Below, in pieces: positions 1-8,987 of a DNA stretch of 42,654 bases. The translations under genes were made by a program, and so were the position numbers. Position 1 is the stretch's first letter. The number at the start of each line of letters is the position of its first letter. Source of the stretch: Calditrichota bacterium (GTDB lineage: Bacteria; Zhuqueibacterota; Zhuqueibacteria; Thermofontimicrobiales; Thermofontimicrobiaceae); assembly GCA_013152715.1 (NCBI GenBank), contig JAADFU010000014.1:1-42654 (forward strand). Reading direction: 5' to 3'. Below the pieces are notes generated by a model. The model did no database searches. It was not told where the DNA came from and saw only the letters and a list, made by a program, of their open reading frames with translations.

Positions 1-2
1 AA

Positions 3-176
3 ACCGCGAAACATGTCAGAATGGTCGCGAATCCAGATCGCCCGGGAATCGGGACTGCGGTAGCCGCGGATTTTTTTTCCATCAATGACCAGATCCAGTG
101 TATCTTTTTCAAGGAACGATTTTATTTTCGGATAAAATTCATCAAATTCTCGTCTGCCAGTCTCAATTTTTATCAC
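3..176 (-). CDS. N-terminal 58 codons of an unidentified protein, possibly a six-hairpin glycosidase-like enzyme (partial)
   Basis: This gene begins with GTG at 174-176 and runs off the left edge, so only 58 codons are visible. The start was chosen because TGAGGTG lies 5 nt upstream on the minus strand; an in-frame stop closes the frame further upstream, in a stretch with no ATG start. The product opens VIKIETGRREFDEF and later reads GYRSPDSRAIWIRDHSDM. The WIRD-type motif followed by a Met resembles the substrate-site segment of (alpha/alpha)6-barrel glycosidases such as glycogen-debranching and GH15-like enzymes. That link is inference from a short motif. It lies 108 bp downstream of the symporter and could be cotranscribed with it. 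Confidence 0.5.
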   Translation of the reverse strand, partial: MIKIETGRREFDEFYPKIKSFLEKDTLDLVIDGKKIRGYRSPDSRAIWIRDHSDMFRG

Positions 177-284
177 ATGCACCTCACAATGATTTCCCTC
201 TTTCTTCGCCTCGAAGTCGCAACGACTCCAGGTTTAAAAAACTATTTTTTCTTTGCGTCCTGCCGATTTCGTGGTCAATAAAAA

Positions 285-2396
285 TCACTTAATATTCACC
301 ATCAACCACAACAAGAGAATAATCACACCGACGATAAGCCAACTCCCGCCAAAGCCGATGTAGTCCATTTTTGACGGTTTTAGAATTTCCCAATGAGAAC
401 CAGGAACAATTTTATTTTTTTCATATTTCTCCGGATGCTCGTATGCGTCCTGCAAAGCTTTTTCTTCTTCTTCAGGAGTTGCGCCGACCGGCGTGTGAAT
501 TTTTGCGAAGAATCGATCCAGGTCTTTTTTGGGAACCATCGGTGTCATGTACGAAAACAAAAACAGTAGCACAAATGGGAACAGTGCGTCAAATAAAAAG
601 CGCATCGCTACCAGTTGCGGTTTGGTGAAACTGGAAAAATCTATGCCGAACCAACTCAAAACCCAGATTTCTGCGTTGAAGCGGCCTATTCCCATTTTTT
701 GCGAATTGGGATCTTCGGGATTGACGCGAGCGACTTTTTCAAAGAAAATCCCGACCGGCGGAATCGTGTGCTCTTTTTGAATCTTTTCGCCAATATCTTG
801 CGCAAAATTCTGTTCGACATCCTCTTTAAGCGCGTCGGTCGTAATGGTCACCACGCGCGGATTTGTTTCTTGCAAATATTTCGGATTGTATCTGACAGAA
901 TCCATCCCCTGAAACAAATTGGGAATGACGGCATAAATCATCAACGTGATGAAAACCTGTAAAATTACCGCCCATCTTGTCAGGCGTCGCCAGATGAAAC
1001 CAAGCCAGATCGACGCGCCGAAAATAGCCGGGATGGAAATGATATATTTGAACAATTCCAGCAAATTGTCAACCATCATGGCAACGACGATGCCACCCAA
1101 AAGAGTGACGCCAATGGTAATTCGTCCCACAAAAAGGTAATGCGCTTCAGATTTATTTGGCACTAATGGCTTGTAAATATTGCGGATAAACAAAGCAGAA
1201 TAGGACACTGCCCCGGCATCAAGGCTGGACATATTCGCGGCCAAAATCCCCACTAACATCAATCCGATCGCTCCGGGGACGAGCAAGTCTTTCGACATGT
1301 AACCCCAGATCAAATCAGGGTCGCTGAGTTTGCCGCTGTAAAGTCCGATGGCAAGCAATCCTGCCAACGCCCAGAAAAGCATAATTAGTCTTTTCCCAAA
1401 CATCCCGCCAATCATCCCGACCCGCGCTGTCATTTCATTTGTCGCAGAACCCGCGGTCTGCATTCCGGTGGCGACGGCGACTATGGACACCAGATTTGCC
1501 AGCACCATGGCGACAATGGTGTACCAAGCGTACTCACTCATCGTTGCCGATCCGAACAACTCAAACATGTAATTCGGAACCGAAGCGTGCAATCCGGCAA
1601 AACCGCCAATTTTGACCAGCCCAATGGGGATGAGCAATAATGAGAAAATCAGAATCAACACCCCCTGAATGGCGTCAGTGATCGCGGCGGCGCGGAATCC
1701 CCCTAACATGGTGTAAATTCCCACGATGAGCGCGTAAATGAAGTAAAACCAGTATTGATTTGTGTGAGAAATAAACGAGTGAAGCTCGCCTTTTTTATTC
1801 TTTTCCACCAGTTCTTCATACCGCGCCCGCTTTTCCACTGACAGCGCATCGTTCTGATCCAATTCTTGCTTCAACGTTTTGAATTCCTGAAATTCTTCGA
1901 TACTGCGACGCTCTTCAACGGAACATTGTTCGATTGTTTTTGGAGTCATTGCCATCATCGTTTTTGCGGCAACCATGTAGCCAATTCCGCCGCCGATGAG
2001 AGAAAGCAGCAGCACAAAGATGGCGTAGCTTCCGCCGAGAAATTTGCTTCTGAATCGCTCCGTAAAATAATCTCCAATTGTGGTCAACCGTACGCGGCGA
2101 AAAAACAGCGTGGTAAACCAGTAAAACGGCGTCAAGAACAGCACTAAGAATTGAATCCACATGCCGCCGATTCCCTGACGGTAAATTTCCCGGGAAACGG
2201 CAACTGCCTGATCCGCGTTCGTGGAGCAACCAAAATTCAAAAAAAGCTGATAAAATTTACCTAATTTTCTTCCGGCGAGGAAAAAATCTTCCGTATCCTT
2301 GGTCTGGTTTGACACGCGTTTTCCCAGCCAGATAACCACGCCGACGTACGCAATAACGATCGCCAAATCTAATATGTGCAAACCCCAAATGTGCAT
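285..2396 (-). CDS. Sodium:solute symporter family (SSS/SLC5) transporter
   Basis: This is an inner-membrane sodium-coupled symporter, probably for a sugar or related solute. The 703-residue product has many hydrophobic helices and the early FFLAGR motif (about residues 38-43) typical of the family. The segment ANMSSLDAGAVSYS (about 387-400), followed by RNIY, matches the helix that carries sodium-site Ser residues in SLC5 proteins. A highly charged stretch of about 60 residues (151-213) interrupts the helices and is longer than usual. A second soluble insert lies at about 500-580, and the C-terminus ends in one more helix. The ATG is preceded by GAGGAG about 7 nt upstream. The substrate cannot be told from sequence; nearby glycosidases make a sugar plausible. 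Confidence 0.9.
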   Translation of the reverse strand: MHIWGLHILDLAIVIAYVGVVIWLGKRVSNQTKDTEDFFLAGRKLGKFYQLFLNFGCSTNADQAVAVSREIYRQGIGGMWIQFLVLFLTPFYWFTTLFFRRVRLTTIGDYFTERFRSKFLGGSYAIFVLLLSLIGGGIGYMVAAKTMMAMTPKTIEQCSVEERRSIEEFQEFKTLKQELDQNDALSVEKRARYEELVEKNKKGELHSFISHTNQYWFYFIYALIVGIYTMLGGFRAAAITDAIQGVLILIFSLLLIPIGLVKIGGFAGLHASVPNYMFELFGSATMSEYAWYTIVAMVLANLVSIVAVATGMQTAGSATNEMTARVGMIGGMFGKRLIMLFWALAGLLAIGLYSGKLSDPDLIWGYMSKDLLVPGAIGLMLVGILAANMSSLDAGAVSYSALFIRNIYKPLVPNKSEAHYLFVGRITIGVTLLGGIVVAMMVDNLLELFKYIISIPAIFGASIWLGFIWRRLTRWAVILQVFITLMIYAVIPNLFQGMDSVRYNPKYLQETNPRVVTITTDALKEDVEQNFAQDIGEKIQKEHTIPPVGIFFEKVARVNPEDPNSQKMGIGRFNAEIWVLSWFGIDFSSFTKPQLVAMRFLFDALFPFVLLFLFSYMTPMVPKKDLDRFFAKIHTPVGATPEEEEKALQDAYEHPEKYEKNKIVPGSHWEILKPSKMDYIGFGGSWLIVGVIILLLWLMVNIK

Positions 2397-2707
2397 TTCA
2401 AATCTCCTCTAATCTTTATGCTTCATTTTCCTTGCTGTACCACTCCGATTTTTGCAGCTATTTTATTTGGGTATTTGAAAAAATACAGAACGCATTTTTT
2501 AAGGAGGAGGAACGACGATTTCTAATCAAGAATATTTCGAGGAGCGGCTTTTATTTTCAGGAGAAAAATATGAGCATCCTCAAAGTGTAGCGCAGGTCGA
2601 TCCTCGCTCACGATTTACAGAGCGGTTCATCTTCTTTTCTGTTTTACATATTTTCAATTTTGTCGCCGTGGAAATTTGTCAGCGCGCCCCGACAAAAACG
2701 AAATAAA
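2397..2707. other. 311-bp intergenic region with no confident gene
   Basis: This separates the GWxTD gene from the symporter gene. I see no tRNA, clear terminator or convincing promoter. A purine-rich tract, AAGGAGGAGGAACG, lies on the plus strand near 2501-2514. The plus-strand frame after it stays open to about 2706 but has no ATG, GTG or TTG start placed to use that tract. A weak 6-bp inverted repeat (TTTGTC/GACAAA) around a GC-rich loop lies near 2678-2698. The symporter is probably expressed from a promoter in this gap, but I cannot place it. Confidence 0.4.
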
Positions 2708-4135
2708 TCATTTCAGTCGAGCGTACATATCGCGCCAATCTTCCTGCTGAACTTCATCCGGATGAGTCGAATGAACTAACATGTAGTCGCCAATTTGGCG
2801 GAAATCCACAAAATAAAAATTAACGCCTCCCAACAAATTATAGTAGTGCCAAATTTGATAGGCTTTATGGGAATTATCTGCCGGGAATCTCTCAACCTCA
2901 TCGGGTTTACCGTAAACCAACAAAACCCGACCTCTGTCCGTCTTCCAACCGGCTTTTTGGCCAATGGTAAATTTCTGTTCTGCGTAATGCAATAGTCGGA
3001 GATATTGCGCTTTTCTTTCGTTTATTTTTGTTCGAGGTTCTGGATCGCGGCGTGCCCAAAACTCGTTAAGAAAATTAATTTTTCCGTTTCGATCAAGCTT
3101 TTTGAATATTTTTTTCTCATCTTTTAACGCGATATATTTTATTTTTTCAAAATAAACATCGAGTGATTTTTCATCCATGTCTTTGAATTCATTAATACTT
3201 ACCTGATTTTTTTGAATCGGCTTCGGTGCTGTTTTTACAATAAAATCTTCCGGCTTGTAAATGGAAAAATTCTTTTTTGAAACTGCTTTGCCGCCGTCAG
3301 CGTCATCGATTACTTCGATGTAAAATGTGTAAAAACCGCTAATTAGACCGGTCAAATCAAATGATCCATGAATGACAGCGGAAGATCCCGGCTTTTGTCG
3401 AACTGAACCTTCTACCTGTTTCACAATATTTTCATTTGGGTCTTTGATAAAATAGGTGGTGCGGAAAGTTGATTCTTTTTTATCCGGCTGAAATTTCAAA
3501 TTATAAATTTCCGCATAATAAAACAATTTTGAAAAGCCGGTGCCATACGCTAACGAAGCATTCGGCATGATGCGCAGTCCGCATTTATCAAATTTATTCT
3601 CCGCTTTCGGCTGTGAAGTGATGCGAGATGCCAATTGAACATCGCTCATCGTCAAATTTTCTGCGCTGAAAGGCGCCAACTTTAGCGATTGGGAGTCCAC
3701 AACCGACTTTTTCGAAACAAGATCAGTCAATCGAGAGAACAGTGTGTATTCGCCCGGATTCAGCCGAATATTTGTCTGCTCGGTAAATTTTTGCGTTGCG
3801 GAAATTTCAGTCAACGATTGAATAAAATCAGTTATCACCAAACTATCGACTCGCATCGCTTTGCCGCCTTTTTGAATGTAAGTCTGCAGCAAACAACCAG
3901 CCTGGAAACCATCTTTCGTGCTCCGGTAGGTCAAACCTTCGCGCAAAAAAGAGTAATAAATTTCCACATAAACGTCGCCCCCTTGCGTTTTGAAACGAGC
4001 AAAATCTGTTTTGAAATCGAATTTCTTTCCTTGCGGAAACGCCGCACCCGGAATTATCGCTGTCAAAAATACAACTAAAATCAGCATTACTTTCATTATT
4101 TTTTCAAAATAAACATATTGCCGGTAATTATTCAT
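2708..4135 (-). CDS. GWxTD domain-containing secreted protein
   Basis: This is a probable periplasmic or surface protein of the GWxTD family, whose function is unknown; it is common in FCB-type bacteria. The ATG at 4135 is chosen because GAGGA lies 6 nt upstream. A longer GTG-started reading to 4156 has no ribosome site. A start at ATG 4096 would give a tighter signal peptide but has a poor ribosome site. A hydrophobic export segment precedes AAFPQG near residue 35. The C-terminal family region has FWARRDPEPRT, then GWKTDRGRVLLVYGKPDEV with the name motif GWKTD near residues 396-400, and ends in aromatic-rich YQIWHYYN...FYFVD. The middle looks like beta-sandwich segments. It is the last gene of the lipoprotein/SGNH/MFS-fusion cluster, 156 bp after the gene before it. 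Confidence 0.85.
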   Translation of the reverse strand: MNNYRQYVYFEKIMKVMLILVVFLTAIIPGAAFPQGKKFDFKTDFARFKTQGGDVYVEIYYSFLREGLTYRSTKDGFQAGCLLQTYIQKGGKAMRVDSLVITDFIQSLTEISATQKFTEQTNIRLNPGEYTLFSRLTDLVSKKSVVDSQSLKLAPFSAENLTMSDVQLASRITSQPKAENKFDKCGLRIMPNASLAYGTGFSKLFYYAEIYNLKFQPDKKESTFRTTYFIKDPNENIVKQVEGSVRQKPGSSAVIHGSFDLTGLISGFYTFYIEVIDDADGGKAVSKKNFSIYKPEDFIVKTAPKPIQKNQVSINEFKDMDEKSLDVYFEKIKYIALKDEKKIFKKLDRNGKINFLNEFWARRDPEPRTKINERKAQYLRLLHYAEQKFTIGQKAGWKTDRGRVLLVYGKPDEVERFPADNSHKAYQIWHYYNLLGGVNFYFVDFRQIGDYMLVHSTHPDEVQQEDWRDMYARLK

Positions 4136-4291
4136 TTTTTTCCTCAATATTGCCACTATACCTTGATTTTATTGAAAATTCACTAATTGAATTGTCTTTC
4201 TTTCAGAATTCTTTTGGTATTTTTTCTACGCCAAAATGATGCTTCCGGCGCAAATTCTTTTCATCTGCGCCAGGCAAACAAAGCCCGAAAT

Positions 4292-7200
4292 TTATTTCAT
4301 CTTTTTCAATTCATCCAGTTTTTTTATCGCCCGACTGTCGTAAGGATCGATTTTTATTCCTTCTTCGAATGCTGCGATTGCCTCCGGAATCTGCTTGTTT
4401 TTTTGGTACATCATTCCCAGATTGAAATATAAATTGGCATCTATCGGAAAATTCTCAATCGCCATTTTGGCGTGCAAAATCGCCGCCGAATAATCATGCA
4501 TCATATAATAGACTTGCGAAATACTCGAATGGGCAAATGGATTTTCCGGCTCCAATTCGATGACTCTGGTTAAACTCTCCCTGGCTTTTTCCCACTTTTG
4601 CGTTTTGATAAAAACAAAACTCTGGCTCATGAGCGCCGTCGGATAGTTGCTGTTAATTTCCAGCGCCTTTTCGTAAAACTCCAGCGCGCGCGGCCAGTCA
4701 GCGTGTGCAACTGCTTCCAATCCCATGAAAACATAGGCTTTGGCAAATTCAGGCGCCGTTTTTAGTACACGCGCGAAGTATTTTTTATCTCTGGTCAAAT
4801 CTTCGTGATTCACCAGATCGACGAATGAAACCAAGTTAAAAGTATTTTCTTCTTCTTTATCAATTGATTTTCTCATCTTTTCAATCGCTTTGTCCGCAAC
4901 TTCTTTGTACGCCGGATTTTGTCCGTACAAACGGTAAGTGAAAAGCGCTGTCATCATATTTTTGGCTTGTTTCTCGAAATCGGCGAGTTTTGCCCGAACG
5001 GACTCCGCATCTCCCAGTGAGCCGAAACCAACGCAATAGGGAAGAATACTTTCTCGACTTTCAGCCAGTTTTTCATAAACTTGAGGAATCATCTCTTTGG
5101 TTGGAACCTGGCTGAACTCCACCAGCGGGTAATTATCGCTATGGCTCGGCGCATCGTCCGAAAATTTTTCCAGCATTCTTTTTCCGCAATAAAAAGTGGA
5201 CAAGAAGGAATACACATTGTCCAGATGGATCTCAGCCAAACTGCTCTTAACATTTGGCAGATTCATGCGTTCGGAAATTGTTTTAATATCAAACGGATAG
5301 ACCCCTTTGAACCCTAGTAATAATAAGTGTTCCGGGTTATTGTACCAGAGGTTGGAATTTGGAAATACTTTGATAAAACTTTGTGTCAACGCCTGAATTT
5401 CTTCCAAATTCATGCCGTAAATCGGCAGCCAGGCAACCAATTGACCGTTTTCATTAAGTTTTTTGTAACAAAGTTTGTAAAATTCTTCAGTGTACAATGT
5501 CGGGCTGAATTTGGGGTCAACGGAATTGACAGAAATAATATCATATTTTTTCTTTGTCGCCAATACATAATTGCGGCCGTCATTAACAATAAACTTGAAT
5601 CTCGGATCATCAAACACGCCTTTGTTGTGCGTTTGAAAATAGCGAGCGGTAACTTTTTCATCAGCGACTAATTCAACGCAATCCACGCGTTTAATCATAT
5701 CATACTGCAAAAATGACTGGCAGGTATTTCCAAACCCGAACCCAATGACCAGTGCCTTTTCAGGAGCAGGATGGAGCAGCATGGGAAGATGAGCCAGCAT
5801 TTTATGAATGACCATGTCTGAAAAAGTAGTATGCGCGGTGTTGTGCCCGTTTACATTTAAATATCTGACATTTTTCCCCCAGATATTAATCTGATCCTTT
5901 TTCTCAAGCACACTAATGGTTGCCGAGGCGGTGTCATTTTGATACAGCAGCCGCGTATTCTGAAATCCGGCTGTTTTTAAAAACAACGGTTTTGACGTAA
6001 AGCTCATCAGGCTAATCACCACAAACAATAAAGTTGAAATTGTGACGAATGCCAGATATCGGTTCCGCGAGGTTTTGAAATCTTTTTCAATAAAAATTGC
6101 GCTCAATCCAATCGCAAAATTGACCAATGCCAGGAATAAAATGCTTCCATTCAGGCCTATCAAAGGTAAAATCACAAATCCCGAAAGGAAGGAGCCCAAA
6201 ATTGCTCCCACGGTATTTGCCATGTAAACGTTGCCGACGCCTTTTCCGAGGGTTTTTACATTTTCAACATAAATACGGTTGACAATGGGAAACACAGCGC
6301 CCATGCAAATCGTTGGAATTAGCAGAATAAAAGAAGCCGACAAAAAGAGCAAAACGGAAACCTGAGTCCAATTATTGCTATTAATCATCCCCAATATAAA
6401 AATCTGGAATGAATTTAAATTCATAAACAGGGGGATTGACAGGATGGCAAAAAATGCGATAACGACCTCAAACAAAGCAAACCACAGTGCGAGATGTTTC
6501 ATCCGATCAATCCATTTGGAAACAATCAGGCTTCCCAGAGAAATTCCCACCAGAAACGTAACTAAAATAATCGTGAAAGAATAGGTTGTGGAGCTGACAA
6601 AAAATATGAGCGCGCGCGTCCAGATTACTTCGTAGGCTAACGCGGCAAATCCGGAAAGGGCGAACAGCGAGATGATAATTTTTGTGGCAGCCGATGAATA
6701 GCTGCTTATTTTTTGATTACGAGCTTCCGCAGTTGACGTTTTCTTCCCTGATTTCGCTTGCTGTTTGGCGCTCTGAACTGTTTTCGTTTTTTGAGCGCTA
6801 AGCAACAAAGCGGCTCCCGCCACACACAGATTAATAAATATGGCGATCCAAAAAGAAGATGTGACGCCAAGCCATCGAATTAAAAAAAAACCAGTAAAAA
6901 AGGCGCCAACAACAGCGCCGAGCGTATTAAACCCATAAAGACGGCTCAGCCTTTTGCCAAAATCTTCGGAATTTGCAATAAAATACTTGCTAATAATAGG
7001 CAACGTCCCACCCATGAGCGTCGTGGGAATAATCAAAATAATGATGGCAAACAAAAATCTGATTGAATTGAAAATTATCGCCTGGTTGCCAAATGTGTTA
7101 AATGCCCAAATATAGAGCGAATCTGATATTGGCAAAAAGAGAAAAAGAATGCCAATCGCAGAAATGCCAATGCCGGCTTCGAGATAGCCGTACGCCTTCA

Positions 7201-7414
7201 AGGGTTTTTTGATGCGGTCCGCGTATTTTCCGAACAAATAACTTCCGAGAGCCAAGCCGCCCATAAAAGCAGTCAAAATGCTACTGGTGGCGTAGGTCGT
7301 ATTCCCAAAAACCAGAATGAGCTTTCTCACCCAGATTAACTGATAAATCAGGCCCGCCGCGCCTGACAAAAAAAACAGTAAATATATTAAAAAACGAATC
7401 ATGTTAATTTTCAT
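4292..7414 (-). CDS. Fused MFS-like membrane domain / spermidine synthase-like domain / TPR protein
   Basis: The 1040-residue inner-membrane protein has three parts. Residues 1-480 form two similar membrane halves: LSGAAGLIYQLIW near 17 and LSGFAALAYEVIW near 253 show an internal duplication, joined by a Lys/Gln-rich linker (207-240). Residues 480-720 are a methyltransferase-like fold related to spermidine synthase, with GFGFGNT (558-564) as the nucleotide loop, VELV (580-583) and NDGRNYV (611-617). The usual catalytic motif VDS.DP reads VNSVDP (629-634), so the conserved Asp is Asn630. Aminopropyl transfer is therefore doubtful. Residues 885-1040 are TPR repeats. Its ATG overlaps the stop of the SGNH gene by four bases (ATGA), implying translational coupling. 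Its true function is unknown. Confidence 0.85.
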   Translation of the reverse strand: MKINMIRFLIYLLFFLSGAAGLIYQLIWVRKLILVFGNTTYATSSILTAFMGGLALGSYLFGKYADRIKKPLKAYGYLEAGIGISAIGILFLFLPISDSLYIWAFNTFGNQAIIFNSIRFLFAIIILIIPTTLMGGTLPIISKYFIANSEDFGKRLSRLYGFNTLGAVVGAFFTGFFLIRWLGVTSSFWIAIFINLCVAGAALLLSAQKTKTVQSAKQQAKSGKKTSTAEARNQKISSYSSAATKIIISLFALSGFAALAYEVIWTRALIFFVSSTTYSFTIILVTFLVGISLGSLIVSKWIDRMKHLALWFALFEVVIAFFAILSIPLFMNLNSFQIFILGMINSNNWTQVSVLLFLSASFILLIPTICMGAVFPIVNRIYVENVKTLGKGVGNVYMANTVGAILGSFLSGFVILPLIGLNGSILFLALVNFAIGLSAIFIEKDFKTSRNRYLAFVTISTLLFVVISLMSFTSKPLFLKTAGFQNTRLLYQNDTASATISVLEKKDQINIWGKNVRYLNVNGHNTAHTTFSDMVIHKMLAHLPMLLHPAPEKALVIGFGFGNTCQSFLQYDMIKRVDCVELVADEKVTARYFQTHNKGVFDDPRFKFIVNDGRNYVLATKKKYDIISVNSVDPKFSPTLYTEEFYKLCYKKLNENGQLVAWLPIYGMNLEEIQALTQSFIKVFPNSNLWYNNPEHLLLLGFKGVYPFDIKTISERMNLPNVKSSLAEIHLDNVYSFLSTFYCGKRMLEKFSDDAPSHSDNYPLVEFSQVPTKEMIPQVYEKLAESRESILPYCVGFGSLGDAESVRAKLADFEKQAKNMMTALFTYRLYGQNPAYKEVADKAIEKMRKSIDKEEENTFNLVSFVDLVNHEDLTRDKKYFARVLKTAPEFAKAYVFMGLEAVAHADWPRALEFYEKALEINSNYPTALMSQSFVFIKTQKWEKARESLTRVIELEPENPFAHSSISQVYYMMHDYSAAILHAKMAIENFPIDANLYFNLGMMYQKNKQIPEAIAAFEEGIKIDPYDSRAIKKLDELKKMK

Positions 7415-8958
7415 TCCTTCTTTTTAGCAGCGTCGTAATCTTCTTTCATTAACTCTTGCCCGATTTTTTTTGCACGAGTAATGGACTCTTCCCGTATTCT
7501 TAAGAGCAGCGCCGCAATTGCCGGATTTATTTTTCCCAGGTCACTCAAATAACTATCCTTTGTGAAATCAAATTCGACTTTGTACGCGACAAAATCATAA
7601 ATACCCAACGCTTCGCGCGTTTGTTCCAAAGTCGGAAACTTGATTTGCCTCACTCCGGGAAACACATTATTGTCAATCAGCGTCCGCGCCAAAAAAAGCG
7701 CCAGGTAATAATAACCCGGTTCAGTTGGATGAACATGATCCAAAAGCAGAGAAGGCTCAGGATAATATTTTTGCGAAAGCTGGCGAAAGAAAAAATCGGT
7801 ATCTGCCAAAATGACATCTTCGCGTTTTGCCACTTTACGACAAATATTTCTGATGAATGATTTTGCCCGAAAAGGCAGCGCATCGAGATCCGTCGCGCGT
7901 TCCAAGGCTAAATCAGCAATTTTGTATTCTTTCAGCTTTGCATAATTCATTCCGGTATAATAATGAACATTTGCATTGGTCGAGTCAATTTCATAGAGCC
8001 TCTTCCAAACAGAGAGAGCATCATCAAATTGTCCCTGATCAAACAGTTCGCCGGCTTGAGCTTGAAGCGTGTCCCAAAGCGCCTGCGTTGTTGAATCGAG
8101 CGATTTTGAAAATTGGCTGAAAAACGGCGGAAAAGTCACATTTGAAATGGGCGTGCACAAAACCAACTTGATTCCGGCATCTTTTGCCATTTTGGCCAAT
8201 TCTGTAAGATTTCTTTCGTAATTTTCCTGAACAAGCTGATTGTAATCATCATCGGGAGAAATAGTATTCTGCAGACTCCATTTCGCATAATCTTTGTATT
8301 CGACTTCTCCCCGCTTCATAATTTTTTTCAAAATCCAACGCATGCCCTGATATAGATAAGTTTGCCGCAAATTCAAAAAACCATTGAAAAAGAATTTTGA
8401 CGAAAAGATCTTATTCGCCGATTTTGAGAGTGCAAACTCATTGGGTCCGAAATACTCATTGTGGCCGGAATAAACAATCACCAGATCAGGATCGTATTTT
8501 TTGATGTCATTAAATACCTTCAGAACCGAAAGGCTGTTGAAAGCATTGCTTCCCAGATTCAACATCTCAATTTCCGGAAGGTTTTTATTGTACTGCAAAA
8601 TCGCGCGCAAATAATTGGGAAAGGAGGCCGGACATTTATATTGCGGTAGTGTATTATAGGGATAGCCTGCGGTAGTCGATCCACCAAGTGTAATAATTCT
8701 GAAACGGTTGCCTTTTTCCCGATGAATAGCGCGATTTGATGAAGAAGTATTCCAAAACTGGTCTAAATCAAATAAAAAGAAATCAGTGAAATAATCCTGA
8801 TTCAAATACAGCGTGCCTTTTTTTCGGTCAACCTTCAAAGGATCAAACCGATGCGTAATAGCGTTAGCAACAAATTCAATACTTAACCAGAGAATAAACG
8901 GCGACAAAACTGCCACAACATAAAAAATAACTTTTCGCGTCAAGCTATTTCTTTTCAC
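7411..8958 (-). CDS. SGNH/GDSL-family hydrolase with embedded TPR region, membrane anchored
   Basis: This is a 515-residue protein with one N-terminal membrane helix (about 10-32), so the catalytic part probably lies in the periplasm. All SGNH blocks are visible: GGST with Ser94, NLGSN with Gly136, GHNE with Asn167, and DHVHP with Asp407 and His410. These residues support esterase, deacetylase or acyl-transfer chemistry on a glycan or lipid. A TPR-like stretch (about 300-365) sits inside the catalytic domain between blocks III and V. The start is GTG at 8956-8958, with AGAGGA about 8 nt upstream and no nearby ATG alternative. Its stop overlaps the next gene by four bases. The pairing with a TPR-bearing MFS-fusion partner suggests that the two products act together. 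Confidence 0.88.
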   Translation of the reverse strand: MKRNSLTRKVIFYVVAVLSPFILWLSIEFVANAITHRFDPLKVDRKKGTLYLNQDYFTDFFLFDLDQFWNTSSSNRAIHREKGNRFRIITLGGSTTAGYPYNTLPQYKCPASFPNYLRAILQYNKNLPEIEMLNLGSNAFNSLSVLKVFNDIKKYDPDLVIVYSGHNEYFGPNEFALSKSANKIFSSKFFFNGFLNLRQTYLYQGMRWILKKIMKRGEVEYKDYAKWSLQNTISPDDDYNQLVQENYERNLTELAKMAKDAGIKLVLCTPISNVTFPPFFSQFSKSLDSTTQALWDTLQAQAGELFDQGQFDDALSVWKRLYEIDSTNANVHYYTGMNYAKLKEYKIADLALERATDLDALPFRAKSFIRNICRKVAKREDVILADTDFFFRQLSQKYYPEPSLLLDHVHPTEPGYYYLALFLARTLIDNNVFPGVRQIKFPTLEQTREALGIYDFVAYKVEFDFTKDSYLSDLGKINPAIAALLLRIREESITRAKKIGQELMKEDYDAAKKKE

Positions 8959-8987
8959 TATTTCTGTCCTCTAAATTATTTTCCTAC

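Noticed and set aside
2502-2706. Plus-strand open stretch after an AAGGAGGAGG tract
   Set aside because: It stays open for over 60 codons but has no ATG, GTG or TTG near the purine tract, and the encoded peptide resembles nothing. Chance is the simpler reading.
4247-4275. GGCGCA/TGCGCC inverted repeat between the MFS-fusion and GWxTD genes
   Set aside because: Only 6 bp, a 13-nt loop and no T-run after it on the minus strand, so not called a terminator.
4292-7414. Annotation of the MFS fusion as a true spermidine synthase (speE)
   Set aside because: The catalytic Asp is Asn630 and the domain is fused to a transporter-like half and TPR, so the gene symbol would mislead.
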